Origin: JBBRZF01 sp038236965
Lineage (GTDB): Bacteria; Acidobacteriota; Terriglobia; Terriglobales; Acidobacteriaceae
Direction: 5' to 3'
NCBI GenBank assembly: GCA_038236965.1
Contig: JBBRZF010000037.1
Coordinates: forward strand, 1-23,574
Length of the DNA stretch: 23,574 nucleotides
Notes under the pieces: model-generated
Told to the model about the DNA's origin: nothing
The model's input: the letters and a program-made list of their open reading frames with translations, nothing else
Database searches by the model: none
In this document: one piece after another, positions 7,962 through 14,995 of the stretch
Position numbering within the stretch: the first letter of the stretch is position 1
Layout: every line of letters starts with the position of its first letter
Translations under genes and position numbers: made by a program

Positions 7962-9146
7962 CTACTTGTCCCCCTTGCCGACAAGGTCAGGATTTTCTTC
8001 GGTGGTCTCTGCGGAATCAGCTTTACCGAAGCTGCGCGATGCGGTCCATGCAGCTCCGCCAACCGCGCCGGTGATCAATCCGGCGAGCGCCGCAGCGCCT
8101 GCGCCAAGAGTTCCGGTCTGCGTTCTAACCAGCGGATAACCCTCCGGCGGAGTAGCGCCATGAATGTCGACCGTCTGGAAGATGGGAACGCGGAAGGCAA
8201 CTTCCTTTTCTGTGCAGCCTACGCAGGGCGAGCCAACGCCGATGGGCCAGACATCGGGAATCTCGTTGAAGTGACGGGTCGAGCATCCGGCATGAGTGGC
8301 CGGGCCTTTGCAGCCCATCTTGTAGAGGCAATAACCTTGGCGATGTCCGTCGTCGCCGAAGGAATGCACGAAGCGGCCGGCATCGAAATGTGCGCGACGC
8401 GGGCAGTGGTCATGAATAAGACGGTCGTAGGCAAACAGCGGACGCTTCTTGTCGTCAAGCTTGGGCAACTTGCCCATGGCAGCGAATTCGAGAACGACGC
8501 CGAGCAGGTTGTAAGGATTCGGAGGACAGCCGGGCAGGTTGATGATGGCCTTGTTCTTGATGATGGAATCGACGCCGACAGCGCCGGTCGGATTGGGACC
8601 AGAAGATGGCACGCCGCCCCACGATGCGCAGGAACCCATGGCGATGATGGCCGCGGCCTGCGAACCGACTTCCTGGAGAACCTGCAGAGCAGGCTTGCCA
8701 GCCAGCTTCATGTAGATTCCCTGCTCTGCCGTCGGAATGGAACCTTCGACGACGAGCACGAATTTTCCGGCGTTGTCTTTCACGGCCTGATTGAGCGTCA
8801 ACTCGGCCTGGTGACCGGAGGCGACCATGAGGGTCTCGTGGTAATCGAGAGAGATGACATTGAGAATGAGGTCCGCGACATCGGGTTGCGAAGTACGGAG
8901 AAGCGTTTCAGAGCATCCAGTGCAGTCCTGGAAATGGAGCCAGATAACGGAAGGACGCTTGGTGCGCCCGATCTGTTGAGCTACTTCGAGGGCGGAAGCC
9001 TTCTCTGTAAGCGCCAGTCCTACCGGCGCGGTGACCATCAGCGCACTACAGAGCTGAAGGAAGCTTCGTCTGGAAACGCCGCAGCGTTTCAGATGGGCGG
9101 CTATCGTCTGGTCTTTCTCGTTACCGTCATGATTCGGCATCGGCAT
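7962..9146 (-). CDS. hybO: [NiFe]-hydrogenase small subunit, Tat-exported and membrane-anchored
   Basis: This 394-residue subunit starts with a twin-arginine signal (SRRSFLQLC, RR at 26-27); the folded heterodimer is probably exported through Tat. FeS ligands are visible: the proximal cluster in FQDCTGCSE (C75, C78), GSCASWGG and LPGCPPNP; the distal cluster in HDHCPRRAHFDAG; and the medial region with GCSTRHFNE and GSPCVGCTE. The proximal motif is CTGC, without the extra cysteine of oxygen-tolerant enzymes (CTCC), so a standard oxygen-sensitive proximal cluster is likely. A glycine/alanine-rich helix near residues 340-362 is the C-terminal anchor. It is the first gene of the operon. AGGA lies 3 nt before the ATG at 9146 and 9 nt before the ATG at 9140, so 9140 may be the true start. 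Confidence 0.96.
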   Translation of the reverse strand: MPMPNHDGNEKDQTIAAHLKRCGVSRRSFLQLCSALMVTAPVGLALTEKASALEVAQQIGRTKRPSVIWLHFQDCTGCSETLLRTSQPDVADLILNVISLDYHETLMVASGHQAELTLNQAVKDNAGKFVLVVEGSIPTAEQGIYMKLAGKPALQVLQEVGSQAAAIIAMGSCASWGGVPSSGPNPTGAVGVDSIIKNKAIINLPGCPPNPYNLLGVVLEFAAMGKLPKLDDKKRPLFAYDRLIHDHCPRRAHFDAGRFVHSFGDDGHRQGYCLYKMGCKGPATHAGCSTRHFNEIPDVWPIGVGSPCVGCTEKEVAFRVPIFQTVDIHGATPPEGYPLVRTQTGTLGAGAAALAGLITGAVGGAAWTASRSFGKADSAETTEENPDLVGKGDK

Positions 9147-9377
9147 GATTCCTATATAGAGAACTATTAGCCTTGCGATTCCGTGTCCGTGGCCCGCTTA
9201 TCAAAAGCCTTACTCCGGGATAGGCATTTGCCTTGGCAGATTCTCCGCTTCAGCATGGTCCCCGGGGTGGTGAACCTTTATCCCTTTTTCAGCAACCCTT
9301 GGGCAGTGATTCTCCTCACCACGGTTTGTGAGTTGCTAACATTTATTTTGTGACGACAACGAAGCGCCCAACATCGC

Positions 9378-9391
9378 GTGACCTGCATCAC
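9378..9391. promoter_or_regulatory. CRP/FNR-family-like operator, site 1
   Basis: The sequence GTGACCTGCATCAC has the GTGA-N6-TCAC symmetry of CRP-family operators, flanked by CG and AC so the right half extends to TCACA. Immediately to the right lies TCACGTGA (9396-9403), a perfect 8-bp palindrome, and CATCAC/GTGATG form an outer pair at 9386-9405. The site is about 240 bp upstream of the hydrogenase small-subunit start, far for a simple promoter-proximal operator. The binding protein is unknown; assignment rests on the motif only. Confidence 0.5.
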
Positions 9392-9448
9392 ACGCTCACG
9401 TGATGTACTCTGAAATCGCATATTCGCGGCTTTGCAGGCACTTACAAG

Positions 9449-9462
9449 GTGATTATCGTCAC
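9449..9462. promoter_or_regulatory. CRP/FNR-family-like operator, site 2
   Basis: GTGATTATCGTCAC repeats the GTGA-N6-TCAC arrangement of the site 71 bp away (centre to centre), close to an integral number of helical turns. Another isolated GTGA occurs at 9472-9475. Two matching sites in one spacer make chance less likely than for a single one, but both are palindromic and direction cannot be inferred. The candidate target is the hydrogenase operon downstream on the minus strand. Confidence 0.5.
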
Positions 9463-9649
9463 TACACCGCCGTGACGAATGTCTCTGGGTTCCCTGGCAC
9501 TGCATTTTCAAGCGGCGCGGGAGCGTTGCTGAGCTTTTGAATTATTTTTCGGCTGATGAAACAGGCGCAGCGAAACCGCCACCACAGTGCCATTCGGGGA
9601 GAGAACCGAAGTCAAAGGCCGAAATAATTGGATTGGTGGAAGCCGAAGG

Positions 9650-9849
9650 TTAACGCCGCAAAGGCGCGGCGCGAACCTGGGGCACCCCCGGCGCGGAGGC
9701 CAAGCCGATGGCGACACCGAGGGCGAAGCGGTTGAGGAAGGCGCCGAGAAGGGCTGCGCGCTTGTCTGGAACTGCATGGGCAACATGGTCGCTGCCGAGG
9801 GCGCGCCATAAACGAGTCCGCACACGATGCCGAGTTGTGTGCGATTCAT
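9650..9849 (-). pseudogene. Frameshifted remnant of a small membrane protein
   Basis: From ATG 9849 the minus strand reads MNRTQLGIVCGLVYG, then APSAATMLPMQF, after which the frame turns into Ser/Pro-rich noise. Moving one base at the TTCCAGAC stretch (about 9806-9813) gives a smooth continuation, PDKRAALLGAFLNRFALGVA, ending at the TAA at 9650-9652. The two halves join as MLPMQF-PDKRAALLGAFL, which looks like a conserved small acidobacterial inner-membrane protein I recall only by pattern. The codons of both pieces are GC3-rich like real genes. The expected second hydrophobic half is not recognisable, so it may also be truncated. It begins 38 bp after the nhaA stop on the same strand. A sequencing error is an alternative to decay. 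Confidence 0.55.
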
Positions 9850-9887
9850 GGTCGTGGAGATTAGCGCGACACGAGTAAGAACAACGA

Positions 9888-11282
9888 TCAGATATTGACC
9901 GCCTCGTGTCCTTCGACAGGAATTGAGACGTCTGTTGGGGATTTGCGGACGGCCCAGTGCAATATGACCCAACCCAGTAGTCCCGCGAAGGCGGAGGCTG
10001 CCAGAGTCGCGATCTTGGCTTGAGCGACCATTGCGTCCATCTCAAAAGCAAGACCGGTAATAAAGATGGAAACCGTGAAGCCGATTCCTGCCAACGTGCC
10101 AACGCCGGCAAGCAGTCTCCAGGTAAAGTGCTCGGGCAACTCGACGATGCGCAGCTTTACTGCGATCCAGGAGAAGGCGAGGATTCCGAGAGGCTTTCCG
10201 AGCACCAGTCCGGCGGCGACTCCCCACGCCACTTTCGCAGCAAGTGCCTGGCGCAATGAGGTTATCGACAGAACAACTCCGGCGTTGGAGAGCGCAAAAA
10301 TCGGAAGAATGAGAAAAGCCACCCAGGAGTGCAGCCGCGCCGTAATGCGTTCAACCGGAGGATCCGTGAGCGCAGTCATGCCCTCGATGGCTCCCAGTTC
10401 GCACTCCGCGAGATATTCATCGCCCTCTTCATGTGCCTGTCGGAAGGCCTCGAAATGGGCGGGAGCGGCGAGGGCGAACGCTTCATGGTCGATTGCCGGT
10501 TGGGTGCTGACCAGCAATCCGAGAATGACTCCGGCGATGGTGGCGTGGATGCCTGAGTTCAATACGCAGATCCAGAAGAATAATCCCAACACGACGTAGG
10601 GCAGCGAGTTCTGCACGCTGGCGCGACGCAGGGCTAGAATGCCGCCGAGCAGGAGCACTCCGATGAAAAGCGACATGAGTGAGACAGTACCGCTATAGAA
10701 GATCGCAATGACGACGATGGCGCCGATGTCGTCAACGATTGCGAGCGCGAGCAGAAACACCTTGAGCTCAACGGGAACGCCCTTGATCATGGCGAGCAGA
10801 CCAAGCGCGAAGGCGATGTCGGTCGCCATCGGTATGCCCCATCCAGAGGAGGCGGTCGTTCCGTAATTCAGAGCGTAGTAGAGGAAGGCGGGAACGGCCA
10901 TGCCGCCGAACGCCGCGATAACGGGTAAAAGAGCCCGCTTGGCGGTGCGCAACTCACCCAGCACGAGCTCGCGCTTGATCTCCATTCCAACGAGGAAGAA
11001 GAAGATGGCCATGAGGAAATCGTTGATCCAGTGTTGCAGCGATTTCTCAAGATGGAGGAAGCCGAGATTGAATGAGATCTCGGCCTCCCACAACCTTGTG
11101 TACCAGGCACTCCATGGAGAGTTCACCCACAGAATGGCGACGACGGCAGCCGCAAGCAGAAGCCATCCGCCCACTCCCTCAGTGTGGATGAACTTTTGTA
11201 CCGGAAGCTCGAATGCGCGGATCGCAAGCGAACGGTCCTGAGTGGCTTCCATGGCACCACGGCTACGCGCGGGGAGCGCCAT
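9888..11282 (-). CDS. nhaA: NhaA Na+/H+ antiporter
   Basis: This 464-residue inner-membrane protein carries the NhaA hallmarks: LVGMEIKREL (residues 97-106), the TDIAFALG unwound helix (154-161), and the paired ion-binding aspartates D184/D185 in AIVDDIGAI, equivalent to E. coli D163/D164. It exchanges Na+ or Li+ for protons and helps pH and sodium homeostasis. Compared with E. coli (388 residues) it has an extra hydrophilic loop of about 50 residues in the middle (APAHFEAFRQAHEEGDEYLA and following) and a longer N-terminus, as in many long-form NhaA proteins. The start at 11282 has AAAGGAG seven bases upstream and overlaps the preceding receiver-like gene by 20 bp, so it is co-transcribed with it. 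MEATQD at 11252 is a less supported start. Confidence 0.97.
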   Translation of the reverse strand: MALPARSRGAMEATQDRSLAIRAFELPVQKFIHTEGVGGWLLLAAAVVAILWVNSPWSAWYTRLWEAEISFNLGFLHLEKSLQHWINDFLMAIFFFLVGMEIKRELVLGELRTAKRALLPVIAAFGGMAVPAFLYYALNYGTTASSGWGIPMATDIAFALGLLAMIKGVPVELKVFLLALAIVDDIGAIVVIAIFYSGTVSLMSLFIGVLLLGGILALRRASVQNSLPYVVLGLFFWICVLNSGIHATIAGVILGLLVSTQPAIDHEAFALAAPAHFEAFRQAHEEGDEYLAECELGAIEGMTALTDPPVERITARLHSWVAFLILPIFALSNAGVVLSITSLRQALAAKVAWGVAAGLVLGKPLGILAFSWIAVKLRIVELPEHFTWRLLAGVGTLAGIGFTVSIFITGLAFEMDAMVAQAKIATLAASAFAGLLGWVILHWAVRKSPTDVSIPVEGHEAVNI

Positions 11283-11697
11283 CTATTTTCTCCTTTCGAA
11301 GGGCATACATTGCGCCATTCGTCGGAGCCTGAGCTGTGGTCGCACGCGGCTTATTGATCACGATCTCGACCGCATACATCAATTCCACCGGATTACCCGA
11401 TTGCAAGATGACGGAATGCAATCGCTCGGTTTCTCCAATCGTGGAAATGTTCGGTTGCACGGAGAGTACCGGAACCTGCCGCCGAAAGGCTTCTTCCAGT
11501 ATAGTCGCGCGATCAGACCACGGGATCGTGTGGTCGAGAAGCAGCAGGTCGATGCGATCAGAACCCAGGCGATCTAATATCCCAGTCGTGCGCTCAGAAG
11601 TGGACACGGCAAAGCCTCTGCTCTCAAGAAGCATCTGCCTACTGTACCTGAGCGAGGAGTCGAGAGTTGCCAGCAGCACGCTTTTGCGCTCAACCAT
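11263..11697 (-). CDS. Stand-alone receiver-like (CheY-fold) protein
   Basis: This 144-residue protein reads like a response-regulator receiver: a first strand (SVLLATLDS), then LRYSRQMLLESRGFAVSTSE, and RIDLLLLDHTIP with D55 at the phospho-acceptor position, then VPVLSVQPN. The usual acidic pair after strand one is replaced by L-A-T-L-D, and the Thr/Ser and Lys switch positions are not clear, so phosphorylation is uncertain. There is no DNA-binding output domain. The start at 11697 has GAGG seven bases upstream and overlaps the ParB-like gene by 8 bp; the stop lies inside nhaA by 20 bp. This tight nesting implies joint expression with the antiporter. Fold call moderate, function unknown. Confidence 0.7.
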   Translation of the reverse strand: MVERKSVLLATLDSSLRYSRQMLLESRGFAVSTSERTTGILDRLGSDRIDLLLLDHTIPWSDRATILEEAFRRQVPVLSVQPNISTIGETERLHSVILQSGNPVELMYAVEIVINKPRATTAQAPTNGAMYALRKEKIDGAPRA

Positions 11698-12196
11698 GCA
11701 GCACCTCGCTTTCGACGCCTGTAGGTGGCAGTGGAAATCCAAGGAAATCGTTAACGGACGCCTCAGTAGGCGCGTGCTCTGCTTCCAGCACATAAGTCCA
11801 ATGAGTTCGAAATTGCCGGCACGTGAAGTGATAGCCGCGTTTGGGAACGAGCACTGCGACCCGAACCTGCAAGCGTCCGATCCGGTTCCGAAAGCAGACT
11901 CGGAGGGCCTCCAGTCGATGATTTCCGTCTTGAACGTAATACATCCCGTTCTCGGTCTGGTTCACGACCAAGGGAGGCACAGAGTGCCGGCATGCGAACT
12001 CTTTTGCCCAATAGCTCATCACGTCCCAGTGTTTCAGACCGCCAGCGGGACAGAGTTCTCCAAAACTAACGTTGCGAAATTCAATCTTGACTTTGTTCTT
12101 CCATGCTAACGGCGCGCCAGACCACATCCAAAGCTCGGCGCTGACGTCAGAGTAGCGGATGGGATTGTGCCCCCCGGATGCGAGATTGCTGCTCAT
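11690..12196 (-). CDS. ParB/sulfiredoxin-fold-like protein
   Basis: This 168-residue protein contains PPLVVNQTENGMYYVQDGNH followed by RLEAL, the hallmark of the ParB/Srx-like fold (a DGxHR loop following a short beta hairpin; here about residues 73-97). There is no helix-turn-helix segment of a partition ParB, and no parA is near, so a chromosome-partition role is unlikely. The N-terminal region with several Trp residues (AELWMWSGAPLAW) is unfamiliar. The start at 12196 is well supported by AGGAG six bases upstream. Its stop overlaps the start of the receiver-like gene by 8 bp. Such ParB-like single-domain proteins may bind nucleotides or act as nucleases, but nothing in the sequence fixes this. 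Confidence 0.65.
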   Translation of the reverse strand: MSSNLASGGHNPIRYSDVSAELWMWSGAPLAWKNKVKIEFRNVSFGELCPAGGLKHWDVMSYWAKEFACRHSVPPLVVNQTENGMYYVQDGNHRLEALRVCFRNRIGRLQVRVAVLVPKRGYHFTCRQFRTHWTYVLEAEHAPTEASVNDFLGFPLPPTGVESEVLHG

Positions 12197-12232
12197 GATT
12201 TCTCCTATTCGGCTCTACGAAGACAACGGCCG

Positions 12233-12258
12233 GCGCTGGGCACAACGATCCCCAGCGC
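12233..12258. other. Stem-loop between small membrane gene and ParB-like gene
   Basis: GCGCTGGG at 12233-12240 pairs perfectly with CCCAGCGC at 12251-12258 around a 10-nt loop. There is no T-tract on either side, so it is not a standard terminator. It sits in the 90-bp gap between the small membrane gene and the ParB-like gene and could be an attenuator, an mRNA-processing site, or a protein site. Confidence 0.45.
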
Positions 12259-12286
12259 AGATCATTCAGGGAGTTCGAAGGAGAAA

Positions 12287-12541
12287 TCAACAACGTCGCG
12301 TGCAGGTGAGCGCCTGCAAATCGAAATCCACCAGAAAGGCAGATCGAGGAGAGAAACTGGAGTTAGCGAAGACAACCGCCGCCGTGAAAGCGAAGACCGA
12401 GTTAAGCGAGGCAAGCACCATGTAGAGATGCCGCATCAGCGATTTTCCACTGTTCGGCGGCGCTTCCAATGACATGATTGCGGGATTCACCAGAACGATG
12501 AATATCACCATCATCAGAGCCACCGAGATCGCGAACTGCAT
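12287..12541 (-). CDS. Small hypothetical membrane protein
   Basis: From ATG 12541 this gene encodes 84 residues with two hydrophobic segments, FAISVALMMVIFIVLVNPAI (residues 3-22) and YMVLASLNSVFAFTAAVVFA, joined by a short polar loop (EAPPNSGKSLMRH). The C-terminal 20 residues are polar and end in CTCTRRC-like residues (ALTCTRRC). GGGGA precedes the chosen start by about four bases; an ATG at 12553 is in frame. No family is recognised. It is on the same strand as the ParB-like, receiver-like and nhaA genes and may be their first operon member. Amphipathic composition and a ribosome site support it, but its short length leaves doubt. Confidence 0.5.
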   Translation of the reverse strand: MQFAISVALMMVIFIVLVNPAIMSLEAPPNSGKSLMRHLYMVLASLNSVFAFTAAVVFANSSFSPRSAFLVDFDLQALTCTRRC

Positions 12542-12876
12542 GAATCCCCGCATGTGGTGATTATGGTGTGTGAGGTTCTGAAGGTCAACGGCATTCCAGT
12601 ACTGCTGCTGAACGACAACACGAGACTGCGAAAGTAACCGATTTCGCGCCGACTTTTTCTACTATTTTTTGCCGCCTTGTCAGTTCGCCGGGTGTTCTAT
12701 ACGATTTGAATAAGCGTCTATGCTGTGCCGTGGGGCACGTGTTTTTCAGGAACTCAAGTGTTGAGGACGGTAGCCGTGTCCAGCGAACAGGGTGGAATAA
12801 AACTGTCGCAGCCAGGCCCTGAGATTCGAACCTAAACATCCAATCTGTAAATCAACTAATTAGGAAGGCGACACCG
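12542..12876. other. Divergent spacer upstream of the pentose-phosphate operon
   Basis: These roughly 335 bp separate the minus-strand nhaA cluster from the plus-strand tkt operon and should hold both promoters. No supported gene lies here. A short plus-strand frame (ATG 12563 to a TAA near 12633) reads MVCEVLKVNGIPVLLLNDNT and could be a leader peptide or chance. AGGAAGG lies about eight bases before the tkt ATG. The GTGA motif occurs at 12557 without a partner half-site. Confidence 0.5.
12677..12705 (+). promoter_or_regulatory. Candidate sigma-70 promoter for the tkt operon
   Basis: TTGTCA at 12677-12682 and TACGAT at 12700-12705 are separated by 17 bp, matching -35 at five of six and -10 at four of six positions. 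It would leave a leader of about 165 nt before tkt. No better pair was seen by eye in the spacer, but promoters of this phylum are poorly defined, so this is a low-confidence call. Confidence 0.3.
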
Positions 12877-14967
12877 ATGCCAACTCAGGATGCAGGCGGT
12901 CCCACGAAAATCTCATCTCCTGCTGCCATGGTCGAGTCCAACACCGCGGCGAAGCGCGGTCCCACCGGCGAAGACAAACCCGCCGAGCAGCTCGAAATGT
13001 TGTGCGTGAATACTATCCGCACGCTCTCGATGGATGCCGTGCAGAAGGCGAACAGCGGACATCCGGGAACGCCGATGGCGCTGGCTCCGGTGGCCTACGT
13101 TTTGTGGGACAGATTTTTGCGGCACAATCCGCGCGATCCCAAGTGGCCGAACCGCGACCGCTTCGTACTCTCGAACGGACACGCGTCGATGCTGCTCTAT
13201 TCCCTGCTGCACCTGACCGGCTACGATCTCACGCTCGACGACATCAAGCAGTTCCGCCAGTGGGGATCGAAGACGCCGGGGCATCCTGAGTACGGACTTA
13301 CCGCAGGCGTGGAGACCACGACCGGGCCGCTGGGACAAGGGTGCGCGAACTCCGTGGGCATGGCCATCTCGGAACGCTGGCTGGCGGCGCGCTTCAAGAA
13401 TCTGGTGGACTATCGCGTGTACGCCATCTGCGGCGATGGCGATCTGATGGAAGGCATCTCGCAGGAAGCGGCCTCGCTGGCGGGACACCTGCGGCTTTCC
13501 AACCTGGTTTGGGTCTACGACAACAACCGCATCACCATCGAAGGCGGCACCGACCTGGCATTCAGCGACGACGTGGCAACGCGCTTCATGAGCTATCACT
13601 GGAACGTGCTTCACGTGAACGATGCCAACGATCTTGGGTTGCTGGATGCGGCGATCCGCACCGTCCAGAAAGAGACGGAGCGTCCGTCGCTCATCATCGT
13701 GGACAGCCATATCGCATGGGGCGCGCCAACCAAGCACGATACCGCCGGGGCACACGGCGAACCGCTGGGTGATGATGAAATCCGTCTGACGAAGAAATTT
13801 TATGGCTGGCCCGAAGACGCGAAATTCCTTGTGCCCGACGAAGTGAAACAGTACATGGGCAAAGCCATGGAGCGCGGCGCGCAGCAGGAAAAAGAGTGGA
13901 ACGCCAAGCTCGAAGCCTTCCGCAAGGCGGAGCCCGCACTGGCAGCCGAGTGGGACCTCATGCACTCCGGCAAATTACCGCAGGGGTGGGACGCGGATAT
14001 TCCCGTCTTCCCTGCCGACGCAAAAGGCCTCGCGCTGCGCGAAGCCAGCAGCAAAGTTTTGAATGCGATTGCCCAGCACGTGCCTTGGTTGCTGGGCGGA
14101 GCGGCCGACCTTGCGCCCTCCACTAAGACATTGATCGCGGGCGAAGCCGGCTTCGAGCACGACAATTACAGCGGACGCAACTTCCACTTCGGCATTCGCG
14201 AACACGCAATGGGCGGCGCGCTCAACGGCATGTGTCTGTCCGGACTGCGTCCCTATGGCGCGACGTTCCTCATCTTCTCCGACTACATGCGTCCGGCGAT
14301 AAGACTGACGGCGTTGATGGACCAGCCTGTCATCTACATCTACACGCATGACTCCATCGCGCTTGGAGAAGATGGTCCTACGCATCAACCTATCGAACAA
14401 TTGATGACCCTTCGGGCGGTTCCTCGATTGATCGAGATGCGTCCGGGCGATGCCAACGAAACGGCGGAACTCTGGCGCAGCATCATGGAGCTGAAGCACG
14501 AGCCAGTCGCGCTCATCCTGACGCGACAAAATGTTCCGACACTGGACCGCACGAAATATGCGGCGGCCTCAGGCGCGCGCAAAGGCGCCTATGTGCTGGC
14601 CGATTCCGGAGGCGAGCCGCAGGTCATCCTGATCGGAACCGGCAGCGAAGTGAGTCTCTGCGTGGAAGCCTACGAACAGCTTACGAAGGAAGGACTTCGC
14701 GTCCGCGTGGTGAGCATGCCCTCGTGGAAGCTCTTCGAAAAACAGTCGAAGGAATATCGCGACACGGTTCTGCCTCCTAACGTGAAAGCGCGCGTCTCCG
14801 TGGAAGCGGGGACGACTTTTGGCTGGAGCGAGTATGTGGGCAGCGAAGGCAGCATCATCGGGCGTTCAGACTTCGGTGCCTCGGCTCCTTACAAGGACCT
14901 CTACAAGCATTTTGGATTCACCATGGAACACGTAGTGACAGAAGCGAAGAAGGTCATGAAGAAGTAG
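12877..14967 (+). CDS. tkt: Transketolase
   Basis: This 696-residue thiamine-diphosphate enzyme transfers two-carbon ketol units among pentose, triose, tetrose and hexose phosphates. Landmarks in order are SGHPGTPM (about 61-68), the RDRFVLSNGHAS substrate/cofactor loop, the TTGPLGQG segment, the ThDP-binding motif GDGDLMEG (from residue 186) with NNRITIEG, and the pyrimidine domain with HFGIREHAMG and FSDYMRPAIR. The C-terminal domain includes LIGTGSEVSL. Length is slightly above the usual 660-670 because of a polar N-terminal extension of about 40 residues (PTQDAGGPTKISSPAAM and following). AGGAAGG precedes the ATG. It is the first gene of an eight-gene plus-strand cluster of sugar-phosphate enzymes and ends with TAG. 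Confidence 0.98.
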   Translation: MPTQDAGGPTKISSPAAMVESNTAAKRGPTGEDKPAEQLEMLCVNTIRTLSMDAVQKANSGHPGTPMALAPVAYVLWDRFLRHNPRDPKWPNRDRFVLSNGHASMLLYSLLHLTGYDLTLDDIKQFRQWGSKTPGHPEYGLTAGVETTTGPLGQGCANSVGMAISERWLAARFKNLVDYRVYAICGDGDLMEGISQEAASLAGHLRLSNLVWVYDNNRITIEGGTDLAFSDDVATRFMSYHWNVLHVNDANDLGLLDAAIRTVQKETERPSLIIVDSHIAWGAPTKHDTAGAHGEPLGDDEIRLTKKFYGWPEDAKFLVPDEVKQYMGKAMERGAQQEKEWNAKLEAFRKAEPALAAEWDLMHSGKLPQGWDADIPVFPADAKGLALREASSKVLNAIAQHVPWLLGGAADLAPSTKTLIAGEAGFEHDNYSGRNFHFGIREHAMGGALNGMCLSGLRPYGATFLIFSDYMRPAIRLTALMDQPVIYIYTHDSIALGEDGPTHQPIEQLMTLRAVPRLIEMRPGDANETAELWRSIMELKHEPVALILTRQNVPTLDRTKYAAASGARKGAYVLADSGGEPQVILIGTGSEVSLCVEAYEQLTKEGLRVRVVSMPSWKLFEKQSKEYRDTVLPPNVKARVSVEAGTTFGWSEYVGSEGSIIGRSDFGASAPYKDLYKHFGFTMEHVVTEAKKVMKK

Positions 14968-14995
14968 TGCCGCTGCTCTCAACAAAGGAGAACTA

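Larger units (their letters stand above)
9147..9649. other. Long spacer upstream of the hydrogenase operon, no supported gene
   Basis: No convincing gene is seen in these roughly 500 bp. Short open frames here, such as one at 9278-9511 on the minus strand, lack family features and a ribosome site. The stretch nearest the hydrogenase start (9147-9300) must carry its leader and probably its promoter, but no clear -35/-10 or sigma-54 GG/GC pair could be picked. A weak inverted repeat, AGGCA/TGCCT, sits near 9222-9233. The notable content is the cluster of GTGA/TCAC motifs at 9350-9475, listed separately. Confidence 0.6.

Noticed and set aside
7947..9170. A 407-codon plus-strand frame opposite the hydrogenase small subunit
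   Set aside because: The opposite strand has complete FeS motifs and a Tat signal; this frame has no family features.
9278..9511. 77-codon minus-strand frame in the hydrogenase upstream spacer
   Set aside because: Composition looks random, no ribosome site, and it overlaps the operator-like cluster.
11690..12196. Plasmid or phage partition locus suggested by the ParB-like fold
   Set aside because: No parA, no helix-turn-helix region and no parS-like sites; the genes around it are ordinary chromosomal ones.
12563..12636. Short plus-strand frame reading MVCEVLKVNGIPVLLLNDNT and a few more residues
   Set aside because: The peptide looks protein-like but has no ribosome site, no family and is too short; it may be chance or a leader peptide.
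12585..12839. 84-codon minus-strand frame upstream of tkt
   Set aside because: No ribosome site, no hydrophobic or family pattern, and it covers the likely tkt promoter.
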